Origin: Desulfobacterales bacterium
GTDB taxonomy: Bacteria > Desulfobacterota > Desulfobacteria > Desulfobacterales > JAHDSC01
Length of the DNA: 32,996 bases
Assembly (NCBI GenBank): GCA_018432925.1
Contig: JAHDSC010000111.1
Location: forward strand, 1-32,996
Reading direction: 5' to 3'
Shown here: piece by piece, positions 15,900-24,054 of the stretch
Layout of the letters: each line of letters starts with the position of its first letter
Numbering within the stretch: position 1 is the first letter of the stretch
The notes under the pieces: model-generated
Seen by the model: the letters and a program-made list of their open reading frames with translations, nothing else
Told to the model about the DNA's origin: nothing
The model's database searches: none
Made by a program: the position numbers and the translations under genes

Positions 15900-17600
15900 T
15901 TATTTAAGTCCACCCCTTTTTAAAATAGCGATCAACAGCCATGTCCCCATCACGGAAGCCGCAAAGAATAACACAATACCGATCAGGGATAGACCGAACA
16001 GCAGCGGTGGGATTTCGGCAACAAAGATTAGGGAAGAGCCGATGATCAAAGCGGCAATAACAATTGATAGGGATATCCGGTTGCCGATCCGGTCATGAGC
16101 TGCAAGCGTGACTTGCAGGCCCTGATTTTCAAACCGAAATATAAGTTTCTTTTGCCGGGTCAGACGTGAAATTTCCAGCATTTCTTTGGGGAATTGCCTC
16201 ATGAATTGAAACAGATCCGATACCATCCGGCTCACATCTCTTGCCATCCTTTCGGGGTAAAATCTTTCGAGTTTCACCCTTTCAATAAAGGGTGCAATTT
16301 CAGCAATCATATTAAAATTCGGATCCAGCATGAGAGCAACCCCTTCAACCGTGCTAAACCCTTTCATCATAAGAAAAATATCAGGTGGGATCCTTAGATG
16401 GTGACGGGATGTCAATTCGAGAAGTTGCTGTATCAGTCTGCCGATTTGTATCTCTTTCAATGGCTTGTAAAGATGCTGTCCCATAAAATCTCCCAATTCT
16501 CTTTCAAGTGAGAGAATATCCGGCTCATCTTCCCAGATGGTAATTTTAAGAAGTACCCGCGTCGCCTTTGTTTCATCACGATGCACCACACTGTCCATCA
16601 GATTAACAAAATCCTCTCTTTTGTTCCGGTCAACGGACCCCATCATTCCGAAGTCAAGAAGGCATAGGACATTGTTGGGAAGGATAAAAATATTACCAGG
16701 ATGAGGATCGGCATGAAAAAAACCGTGATCGAAGACTTGTTTTAAAAAAAGCTCAGCTCCCCGGGCATTAATTATCTCTTTATCAAGCCCCGCCGCCCGG
16801 AGCCGTTCTAATTCGGAGACTTTTATACCATCGATGAACTCCATGGTAAGAACACGCAAGGTTGTCGATTCCCGAAAAACTTTTGGAACATAAATAGTGG
16901 GCTCATCTAAAAATTGCTGTGCGAAACGCTCCATGTTGCTTGCTTCAATCGTGTAATCGATTTCCTTCTCCAGTGTCCGGGCAAACTCCTCAACTATCTT
17001 AACAGGCCGCTGCAAGGCAATTTCTTCCACATGCCTTTCCAGCAGCATGGCGAGATAAAGCATGATTTCAAGATCGATTTCTATGATTTTTCTTATGTTG
17101 GGACGTTGAACTTTTACCGCCACCTCCTCGCCGCCCTTTAATCGGGCGCGATGCACCTGTCCAATGGAAGCGGATGCGATGGGTCTTTCATCAAAAAAGC
17201 CATATATCGCCTCCAACGGACAACCAAGCTCTGATTCGATGATTTCTTTTGCTTCGCTAAAAGCAAATGGAGGGACATCATCTTGAAGCTTTGATAGTTC
17301 CTGTATGAATTCAACAGGAATCAGATCCGGACGAGTGGAAAGAACCTGCCCGAGCTTTATATAGGTCGGGCCCAGTTCTTCAAAAGCCATTCTTAATCTT
17401 TCCGCTCTTGTCAGCTTCTCATCGCCAATTCGCCGTCTTCGGGAAATCAAATGAAGACCGACTTCAATATACCGATCGATTCTAAGAAGTTCGAGTACAT
17501 CGCCGAAACCGTATTTGAATAGAATTCCAAGTATCTGTCGATACCGGTTTAGATGTCGGTAGGTGCGGCTTATCACACCTATTTTTTTTATGCTAAGCAT
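15900..17600 (-). CDS. ubiB: ABC1/UbiB-family atypical kinase
   Basis: UbiB/ADCK proteins are membrane-anchored protein-kinase-like ATPases that support quinone biosynthesis, perhaps by extracting lipid intermediates. The 566 residues show the family marks: YIKLGQ (80-85, the KxGQ motif), the alanine-rich loop ASIGQVH (144-150) replacing the normal P-loop, K163 in VAVKVQRP, then EIDYTIEASN, the catalytic HADPHPGN and the LLDFG metal motif. Two hydrophobic segments at the C-terminus (about the last 60 residues) anchor it. The ATG at 17600 has only a weak AGG ahead of it, but homologous sequence starts close by. It follows the phasin-like gene after 17 bases, so the pair is an operon. In a sulfate reducer it would act in menaquinone metabolism. 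Confidence 0.93.
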   Translation of the reverse strand: MLSIKKIGVISRTYRHLNRYRQILGILFKYGFGDVLELLRIDRYIEVGLHLISRRRRIGDEKLTRAERLRMAFEELGPTYIKLGQVLSTRPDLIPVEFIQELSKLQDDVPPFAFSEAKEIIESELGCPLEAIYGFFDERPIASASIGQVHRARLKGGEEVAVKVQRPNIRKIIEIDLEIMLYLAMLLERHVEEIALQRPVKIVEEFARTLEKEIDYTIEASNMERFAQQFLDEPTIYVPKVFRESTTLRVLTMEFIDGIKVSELERLRAAGLDKEIINARGAELFLKQVFDHGFFHADPHPGNIFILPNNVLCLLDFGMMGSVDRNKREDFVNLMDSVVHRDETKATRVLLKITIWEDEPDILSLERELGDFMGQHLYKPLKEIQIGRLIQQLLELTSRHHLRIPPDIFLMMKGFSTVEGVALMLDPNFNMIAEIAPFIERVKLERFYPERMARDVSRMVSDLFQFMRQFPKEMLEISRLTRQKKLIFRFENQGLQVTLAAHDRIGNRISLSIVIAALIIGSSLIFVAEIPPLLFGLSLIGIVLFFAASVMGTWLLIAILKRGGLK

Positions 17601-17617
17601 CCTGGCCAGCCGAAATA

Positions 17618-17935
17618 TTACGGGGTTGTATCCGGTTTTTTTCTGATTTCCTCTTTCAGTTCCTTTATCTCTTTTCTTAACTCGTCTAGCTGATCCGCAG
17701 TTATAACATTTGCTTTTTTAAGCATATCCTTTACGCTTTGTTCGATCATTTCTCCCCATTTGTTTTTGGCCTCGTCGTACCTTTTTAACAATTCATCTAA
17801 AAATTTTTTCCCTTCCTTTTCAGATAGCTTTTCCGTTTTAACAAGCTCCTTTGCAAAGTCCTCCACTTCATCCTTGGTTTTCAGGGCCAAGCCGATTCCT
17901 ACCAGCATACTTTTCTTGATCAATTCAAACACCAT
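17618..17935 (-). CDS. Phasin-like coiled-coil protein
   Basis: The 105-residue protein is nearly all helix: a short hydrophobic start (MLVGIGLAL, about 10-18) and then lysine- and glutamate-rich heptads to the end, with KEIKELKEEIRKK at the C-terminus. This fits the phasin/PhaF-PhaI-like family, small amphipathic proteins that coat polyhydroxyalkanoate granules or bind membranes. No PHA synthase is nearby, and such small proteins are often found next to UbiB kinases, so a role with the kinase at the membrane is as likely as granule binding. A near-perfect AAGGAGG precedes the ATG, though only three bases away. It is the first gene of the two-gene operon with ubiB. Confidence 0.75.
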   Translation of the reverse strand: MVFELIKKSMLVGIGLALKTKDEVEDFAKELVKTEKLSEKEGKKFLDELLKRYDEAKNKWGEMIEQSVKDMLKKANVITADQLDELRKEIKELKEEIRKKPDTTP

Positions 17936-18365
17936 AAACCTCCTTTTGTCTATCGTTCACTATCCATTGTTTTTCAGGATTTTCCTGATACACATGAAGA
18001 TATTTTTAGCCGGCACCAAGAAACAGGGCTTTCATTTTGAATGGCCGGAAGGTATAAATTGTTTGGATATGTCAGCAGCTTACCGAGTGGCCAGGGCAAA
18101 AATTATTTTGCCGTCAAGGTCGATCTGGAATCGATTGTAATATTTTTCAATTTTTTTATTATGTTAGATAGCCTTTTATTTAACATATCAGCCGGTCTTG
18201 CGCAAGATTTTTGCATCCCTTCATCCATAGAATTTTGTTGCATAAATAATCGGGTAGAGCCTTCAGACATATAAAACTTTCTTGACTGTTTTGGGCAACT
18301 AACCTAAATGTTTGACAATCATGTATTTGCGTTAAAACCAGCGTAATCGGGCTGAGGTGGTTCAG
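17936..18365. other. AT-rich region with no recognisable gene
   Basis: About 430 bp between the phasin-like gene and the first recognisable residues of the deacetylase pseudogene. Short open frames occur but match nothing I know. A TTGACA near 18312 may be a remnant of the old promoter of the pseudogene. The region may be further decayed sequence. Confidence 0.4.
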
Positions 18366-19250
18366 GCAAGGCATAGGAAACGAACCGGTTTTTTACAGCG
18401 AAAGATATTTTTTCATGATACCGGTACGAATCGCCTGGAATCGCCTCTAAAATTCCAGGCCATATACAATGGAACAAAAGAAGCAGGTCTGATCCGATTG
18501 CTAACCTTGATCCGAATTCGACGCCCGGAAATCAAGTGAATCCGGGCTATCATTCGATATCAATTGACCGCTTTGAAGCGATGTGCGGTAAAGGGGATTC
18601 CGAATTGAACACTCATAACAACCAGATGTGTCCCGCGGCTTTTGAAACGGCTTTGTTGGTGATCGGCGGGATTATTGACACCGCAGGGCTTGTTATGCAA
18701 GGAAAACGCGACAATTCCTTTTGTGCAGTGAGAAATCCCGGGCATCATGCCGAAGGTGACGATGCCATTGAGTTTTTGCCATTTTAAAAATGTGACCATC
18801 GCCGCATGGTTTTGCAAAACGAATGGAATATCCATCGGTAATTGATTACTTGATCCATCCGCACCCTTCGCCCAGCTTTCCTAAAACAGGCTGGGATTTC
18901 GAAAAAGGTTCAGACACCGGATATGGTTTTATTTTAAATTCACTGGTGCTGCTGGGACAGGGAGATAAATCATATATTCGCCTTCTGGATCGGAACTTCT
19001 TCCCGGCTTTGAATGTGTTTGCACCTGAAGTCTATGATCGTCGAACGTTGATTCCCATATCGATGAGCAAATATCGGACAGGAGACCTTCCAAAATGGGG
19101 TTTTCATGGATTATGGAACGAATTGTAGATATTGCGGACCAATATTCAAACGGTCCTCAAACGGTCCGTCCGTTGATTCCCATGATAGAGAGCGGATACT
19201 CGCTTCTACGGCTCCCCGAACATGCAAAAAATCATGGCCAAATTTTATAA
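18366..19250 (+). pseudogene. Decayed class II histone deacetylase/AcuC-family gene
   Basis: Pieces of one zinc-dependent deacetylase lie in order across several frames. The N-terminal part has FFHDTGTNRLESPLKFQAIY (to 18539). The next frame (18536-18787) has AAFETALLVIGGIIDTAG and AVRNPGHHAEGDDAIEF. One extra T at about 18773-18777 breaks the frame before HFKNVTIAAW. YPSVIDYLIH...FPKTGW and YGFILNSL...YIRLLDRNFFPAL follow in 18823-19128. A last frame has RIVDIADQYSNG and ESGYSLLRLPEHAKNHG, ending at 19250. The stretch that should hold the DxDxHHGNGT zinc/catalytic motif, about 24 codons, is missing between TNG and YPSV. With at least three frameshifts plus this deletion it cannot make an active enzyme. 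Homologues run about 340 residues, and AcuC in Bacillus deacetylates acetyl-CoA synthetase. Confidence 0.82.
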
Positions 19251-19332
19251 ATACAATGGGTTAAACCAAAGTTGAGAAGTTAAAAACCGTTGGGAAAATC
19301 GATTCCTATTGACTATAATGGCGGAGGATAAA

Positions 19333-20010
19333 ATGTTTGTCAGCAAATCGATGACCAGAAATGTCATCACCATTGATAAGGATGCAGATGTTCTTCAAGC
19401 CAAAGAAAAGATGGACAGACATCTTGTCCGCCACCTGCCGGTAGTCGATAAGAACAATCGCCTGATCGGCATCGTTTCGGATCGAGATATCCGAAGCGCC
19501 TTTCCTTCTATTCTAATGCACGATTATAGCATCCGGAAGGAAAGAGAGAGGCTCTCGGCATATAAAATAAAAGATATCATGACGATCGATCCAGTTACGG
19601 TTTCTCCGCTGGATACCATTCAAGACGTTCTTTTGCTTGTACAGGAAAACCGTGTCGGTGCTTTTCCGGTAGTTGACGAACATGGCATTGTCAAAGGCAT
19701 CATATCCGTCCGTGATTTGATCCGGACATTTATTGATGTTTTGGGAATCGAAGAACCCGGGACACTTCTGTGCATCCTTGTGGAGGAAAAGATCGGACAG
19801 ATGAAAAAAGTTGTTGACGCGATAACCGAAGAGAAAATTTCTTTCGGAAGCATCCTTGTTGCCAGGCACTGGGAAGAAGGAAAACGGGTCATTTTTCCAT
19901 ATCTTTTGACATTAGATGTAAGCAAGGTAAAGAAAAAACTCTCGAAGATGGGCTATTCATTGCTTGATCCAATGGACTGGGATATAAGCAATTTATCGGA
20001 AAATGATTGA
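19333..20010 (+). CDS. CBS-CBS-ACT regulatory protein (AcuB-like)
   Basis: The 225 residues carry two CBS domains (about 7-55 and 83-132) that bind adenosyl nucleotides, and a C-terminal ACT-like domain (about 143-212; LLCILVEEKIGQMKKVVDAI start). This CBS-CBS-ACT order is that of AcuB, encoded between acuA and acuC in Bacillus, where the operon controls acetyl-CoA synthetase. It sits directly after the AcuC-type pseudogene and before a Sir2 gene, which supports the AcuB comparison; its biochemical function is unknown even in Bacillus. The start at 19333 is chosen because GGAGG (19323-19327) lies five bases ahead; earlier in-frame starts lack a ribosome site. Typical markers are HLPVVDKNNRLIGIVSDRDI and FPVVDEHGIVKGIISVRDLI. 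Confidence 0.88.
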   Translation: MFVSKSMTRNVITIDKDADVLQAKEKMDRHLVRHLPVVDKNNRLIGIVSDRDIRSAFPSILMHDYSIRKERERLSAYKIKDIMTIDPVTVSPLDTIQDVLLLVQENRVGAFPVVDEHGIVKGIISVRDLIRTFIDVLGIEEPGTLLCILVEEKIGQMKKVVDAITEEKISFGSILVARHWEEGKRVIFPYLLTLDVSKVKKKLSKMGYSLLDPMDWDISNLSEND

Positions 20011-20035
20011 ATCGGTGGAACAGGGGAATAAAACG

Positions 20036-20794
20036 ATGAACGATCTGATTATAAAAGCGGCAAAAGATCTTGCCGGCGCAAAAAGCGTTGCGGCTTTAAC
20101 CGGAGCCGGAATTTCTGTTGAGAGTGGAATCCCGCCATTTCGTGGCAAGGGAGGGATCTGGGAAACCATCGATCCGATGGAGTATGCGCACATTAACGCA
20201 TTTATGGAAAATCCGGAAAAGGTTTGGAACGTTCTTTTAAGGGGGCTAAAAGAGATTATTGAGCAAGCAAAGCCGAATGATGCGCATAAGGGATTGGCAA
20301 AACTTGAAAAATTAGGGATATTGAAAACCATCATAACCCAAAATATCGATGGACTCCATCAAAGAGCGGGAAATACGGATGTTATCGAGTTTCATGGAAA
20401 TTTTGCCTGGCATCGATGTCTTGACTGCAATAAGCGGTGTGAAACCCTAAAGATTGATCTGAAAGAGATACCCCCACGGTGCGAATGTGGCGGGATTCTC
20501 AGACCCGAGTTCGTCTTTTTTGGTGAAGCGATTCCTTCTTATTCTCTGATGCGTTCCCAAGAGGTGGCTTCCGAGTGTGATATCATGCTGGTCGTCGGAA
20601 CATCGGCCATTGTCCAGCCTGCCGCCTTTATGCCGATGATTGCCAAAGAATCGGGGGCAAAGATTATAGAGGTGAATCCTGAGAAAACTCCCTTAACCGG
20701 TCGTATCAGCGATTATCTGCTCATGGGCAAAGCGGGGCAGATAATCAACAAGCTAACGACGGAGGTGGAGAAATTGTTGGAGGTACCATCTTAA
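20036..20794 (+). CDS. NAD-dependent protein deacylase, Sir2 family
   Basis: Sirtuins remove acetyl or other acyl groups from lysine using NAD+, giving nicotinamide and O-acetyl-ADP-ribose. In the 252-residue protein the NAD site is GAGISVESGIPPFRG (23-37) and TQNIDGLHQRAG (101-112), the catalytic histidine is H120 in EFHG, the zinc cysteines are C128/C131 and the CECGG pair C149/C151, and VVGTSAIVQPAA with VNPEKTPL completes the Rossmann fold. The start at 20036 is preferred because AGGGGA (20022-20027) lies eight bases upstream; an ATG at 20003 overlaps the previous stop. It is 25 bp after the AcuB-like gene, so an operon is likely. A natural substrate would be acetyl-CoA synthetase, as for SrtN of Bacillus; that enzyme is not in the window. 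Confidence 0.94.
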   Translation: MNDLIIKAAKDLAGAKSVAALTGAGISVESGIPPFRGKGGIWETIDPMEYAHINAFMENPEKVWNVLLRGLKEIIEQAKPNDAHKGLAKLEKLGILKTIITQNIDGLHQRAGNTDVIEFHGNFAWHRCLDCNKRCETLKIDLKEIPPRCECGGILRPEFVFFGEAIPSYSLMRSQEVASECDIMLVVGTSAIVQPAAFMPMIAKESGAKIIEVNPEKTPLTGRISDYLLMGKAGQIINKLTTEVEKLLEVPS

Positions 20795-20840
20795 GTCTAA
20801 AAATTAAATCGATGTCTCATCAGTTACGATACTTTTTTCA

Positions 20841-22622
20841 TTAAAGCCGTGTCTCGACGTTTTTTTTGCTCTCGGGTTTTTCGATCAGAAAAAGATATAT
20901 AAATCTCGGATCCAAGTCCTTTTTCAAAACCTGACCATATTCGCTTGATATTTCAGAGAAAAGATTTTCCAGGCTTTTTGCAAGCCGCTGACTGATGTCA
21001 AAAACATCAATACCGGTTTCACCGGCGAACCAGTTCAAAAAATTTTCCTTCATCCATAAACTGATTTTTTGAGACTGTTCATCATCTGCCCAAAGCGCAT
21101 TGAAAAAATTCCTAAATTCTTCAAGAGTCAAAGGCAACGGATCGCGTGAAAGGCCCAGATAATGACGTGCCCAGAGAGTTAAAACAAGGTTTTTATAGGT
21201 TAGAAATTGCCGACGTAGACCTTCAAGATTTATGGGCATCAGGGAAAGCAGATCGTCAAAGACAATAATTTCGTTCAGCACACCATCCGTTTCTTCTATT
21301 TCGTCAATGGAAGAAAAATCCCGGTAAAGCAGGCCGGTTTTATAGTTTTCGAAAAACAGCGGTTTTTTTAGCAATAATCCGCCAAGAACTCCCAGCCATT
21401 CTTCCCCCCAGAAACTCAACGGAAGTCCCTCTTTTGCAAACCAAGCTTTTTCTTTCCACCTTTCAGTTCGCCATTTGAGCTGTAACGCCCGTCCGTATCC
21501 GACCTTGAAAATTCCGGAGAGTGGATATCTTTGAATAAGTGCGGCGGTTCTGTGAATATCCAAGCCACTATTTCCTTCGGCTAAGCTTTCGAGCCCGATG
21601 CTTATATACCCGCAAGCCTTCTTGACAATACCCTTTAATTGCTCCCGATCTCGAATTTTATTTTGATCCGCGGCAATGATTAGATTGCACAATCCTGCAA
21701 ACTCCGTTTGAATCTGATGCAGAACGTGATCGGTTTCAATCGCTTCTAGCGCTCCGGCAAAAATATCGCCTTCCATGAGGGTAACAGATGGATAAATCGG
21801 TACGGGGAAAAACAAATTTTGCTCAGCTTGGTGTACGATAAACTTTGAACTTGTCGATTGAAGATCCTGGACGGTTAATGGCTGGTAGATGCCGATCGCC
21901 TCATCGAACGGCAGAAAGCCGCTTTCGGCAAGCCGAACATTTCGCAATCGGTAGGCTTCTTCTTCAGTTTCCGCGGGCAGAATTCTTTCGGTTTCAAGAA
22001 GAATCGATTGATATTTTAGGTGATTGTAGGATGAAAGGCTATTGAGAAATTCATAAATAAATTTTCGTTTATGCTCATTACCTGCTGCCTCTGATTCGGC
22101 AGTAAGAGGTTCATCAATAATTCGTACATAGTAGGTGTTATCGAAGGTAAAAAAATCCCGGCCGAAATCGGATGGATCCTGATCGTGCTCTCGGATCCTT
22201 ACCTCGATATTTCTAAACAGGTAGAATTCAATGAATTCTGCTTTTTCATCCAAAAACCATTTTATCAAGCGGTTGGGGTTTGCCCTGAGAAGCAAATGCA
22301 GCCAATTTGTAACCGATGTTAATTCTACCCTGTCTTTTTCCCAAGTTTCTAAATCGAAAATATATTCCCATTGCTTGTAGGATGCAAGCGACAGCAAGGA
22401 GATCGCGTCTTCAGGCCCGATATCGTGTATTAAAAAATAAAAATCTTCTTTTGGAAATGAACGCACGAGTGCGCCAGGGTGATGAGCATTGAGTATCCGC
22501 TCTAAAGCTTTGTCAGGGGGCAGTGAAAGAATTTCTCTCCTTTGCTCAATAAGATATCGGGTTTGATTGATTGTTTTTCTTGATTCGATACCGTTGTTCA
22601 TGGATTGATCCGTGTTTTTCAC
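20841..22622 (-). CDS. Large uncharacterised protein (DUF6178-like)
   Basis: The 593-residue protein has no signal peptide or membrane segment and is rich in leucine, phenylalanine and acidic residues, with long predicted helices. The N-terminal segment, with REILSLPPDKALERILN and ALVRSFPKEDFYFLIHDIG, matches my memory of the DUF6178 family found in Desulfobacterota; no function is known and I see no catalytic motif. It begins either with GTG at 22622 or ATG at 22601; neither has a strong ribosome site. It is the last of three same-strand genes after pckA and the AmpG-like permease, with a 141-bp gap before it, so co-transcription is possible. It is convergent with the Sir2 gene, 46 bp away. 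Confidence 0.72.
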   Translation of the reverse strand: MKNTDQSMNNGIESRKTINQTRYLIEQRREILSLPPDKALERILNAHHPGALVRSFPKEDFYFLIHDIGPEDAISLLSLASYKQWEYIFDLETWEKDRVELTSVTNWLHLLLRANPNRLIKWFLDEKAEFIEFYLFRNIEVRIREHDQDPSDFGRDFFTFDNTYYVRIIDEPLTAESEAAGNEHKRKFIYEFLNSLSSYNHLKYQSILLETERILPAETEEEAYRLRNVRLAESGFLPFDEAIGIYQPLTVQDLQSTSSKFIVHQAEQNLFFPVPIYPSVTLMEGDIFAGALEAIETDHVLHQIQTEFAGLCNLIIAADQNKIRDREQLKGIVKKACGYISIGLESLAEGNSGLDIHRTAALIQRYPLSGIFKVGYGRALQLKWRTERWKEKAWFAKEGLPLSFWGEEWLGVLGGLLLKKPLFFENYKTGLLYRDFSSIDEIEETDGVLNEIIVFDDLLSLMPINLEGLRRQFLTYKNLVLTLWARHYLGLSRDPLPLTLEEFRNFFNALWADDEQSQKISLWMKENFLNWFAGETGIDVFDISQRLAKSLENLFSEISSEYGQVLKKDLDPRFIYLFLIEKPESKKNVETRL

Positions 22623-22763
22623 TTATATCGTTCATTTTACGCAACGTTATGAAACACGCTGTTTTTACAGCGACGGCAGTATGAACCGAAAATTCGATTA
22701 AAGTCTCTTCGTCCGAAAATTTTCCAGCCTCAGAAGCAAACAGGTCAATGCTTGATAAAATTT

Positions 22764-24014
22764 CTAATGATCCACAGCGGCTTCCCTTACACTCCATGGA
22801 GCAAACTTGAGCAGGATCAACATGCCTGGAATTGCAACAATCGTACATGTTATAAAAAAACTTTCCCAACCGACATTTTTGGCAATCAATCCGGTCGGGG
22901 CAGAAGCAAGTACCCTGGGGACCCCCATGAGGCTGCTGAGGAGCGCATATTGGGTTGCTGTAAATTTTTTATTTGTAATGCTGGCCATGAATGCAGCGTA
23001 AGCAGCAGTTCCCATACCACTACTTAAATTTTCAAAGGAAATAACTGCTGATAATCCGAATATATTATATCCGATTCTCGCTAATAGGGCAAAACAGGCA
23101 GTCGATAACGCTTGCAGAAAGCCAAAAACCCAAAGGCTGCGGTTGATTCCCAGCCTAAGCATGATTAAACCACCGATGATGGTGCCACATACGGTGGCCC
23201 AGAAACCATAAAGTTTAACGACGGTTCCGATTTCTGTTTTGGAAAATCCGATATCAAGATAAAAAGGAATGGTCATGGCTGTAGCCATGGTATCGCCGAT
23301 TTTGTACAGAAGGATAAAAATCAATATCCAAACCGCCTCTTTACGGTTGAAATATTCAACCAAAGGGGCGATGATGGCATCCTTTAAGGTTTCAGGTCTT
23401 CCCTCCGCAACGATAGGTTCCGGAGTCATCAGCGTGGTTAAAACACCGGGAATCATGCATGCCGCCATGGCTAAATAAACCAAGGAGAAGGAGATGTGGT
23501 CCGCCAGGATCAGCCCACCCCCGGAAGCCAGTAACATACCCAGCCGATAACCGTTAATGTAGAGCGAAGAGCCGAGTCCCAGCTCGGCATCGGGAAGATC
23601 CTCCCTTCGATAAGCATCTGCCACAATATCCTGGGAAGCGCTGAACAGAGTAACCAGAAAAGCACATAGTGCGACCCGCCAGGGATTGCCTGAAGGATCC
23701 GAAAAACCCAAGCTTGAAATTGAAAAAATCAATGCTACCTGGGCAACCAGCAACCATCCTCTTCTGCGCCCAAGAAAGGGAAGGGTGAAACGATCCAAAA
23801 AAGGCGCCCAGACAAATTTCAGTGTATAGGGCAAACCCACCAGCGCCATCATTCCGATAACGGCCAGATCCACGCCTTCTTCTTTCATCCATGCTTGCAG
23901 GACGGATATGGTCAGGAGAAGAGGCAGGCCACATGAAAAGCCCATCAAAAGGGCCACCAGCATGCGACGACTCAATATGACGGCAAGTATGGATTTCCGA
24001 TGGTATGGTTGCAC
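22764..24014 (-). CDS. ampG: Major facilitator permease, AmpG-like
   Basis: AmpG imports GlcNAc-anhydro-MurNAc and its peptides from the periplasm for cell-wall recycling. The 416 residues form about 12 membrane spans. Family-like segments are GFSCGLPLLLTISVLQAWM (20-38), GLPYTLKFVWAPFLDRF (59-75) with GRRRGWL after it, the loop FSASQDIVADAYRREDL with its acidic residues, and YLDIGFSKTEIG in the second half. AmpG of E. coli is longer (491), while about 420 is common in other proteobacteria. A lytic transglycosylase that would make its substrate is at 6.5-7.1 kb. It starts 40 bp after pckA on the same strand. Another MFS substrate cannot be excluded. Confidence 0.85.
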   Translation of the reverse strand: MQPYHRKSILAVILSRRMLVALLMGFSCGLPLLLTISVLQAWMKEEGVDLAVIGMMALVGLPYTLKFVWAPFLDRFTLPFLGRRRGWLLVAQVALIFSISSLGFSDPSGNPWRVALCAFLVTLFSASQDIVADAYRREDLPDAELGLGSSLYINGYRLGMLLASGGGLILADHISFSLVYLAMAACMIPGVLTTLMTPEPIVAEGRPETLKDAIIAPLVEYFNRKEAVWILIFILLYKIGDTMATAMTIPFYLDIGFSKTEIGTVVKLYGFWATVCGTIIGGLIMLRLGINRSLWVFGFLQALSTACFALLARIGYNIFGLSAVISFENLSSGMGTAAYAAFMASITNKKFTATQYALLSSLMGVPRVLASAPTGLIAKNVGWESFFITCTIVAIPGMLILLKFAPWSVREAAVDH

Positions 24015-24054
24015 GCCCTCTTCAGTCAGCTTTTATAAATCAATGAAAAAACCG

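Noticed and set aside
22546..22869. Minus-strand open frame spanning the gap between the AmpG-like and DUF6178-like genes
   Set aside because: It overlaps both neighbours in other frames and has no family resemblance. The middle part looks faintly helical, but not enough to call a gene.
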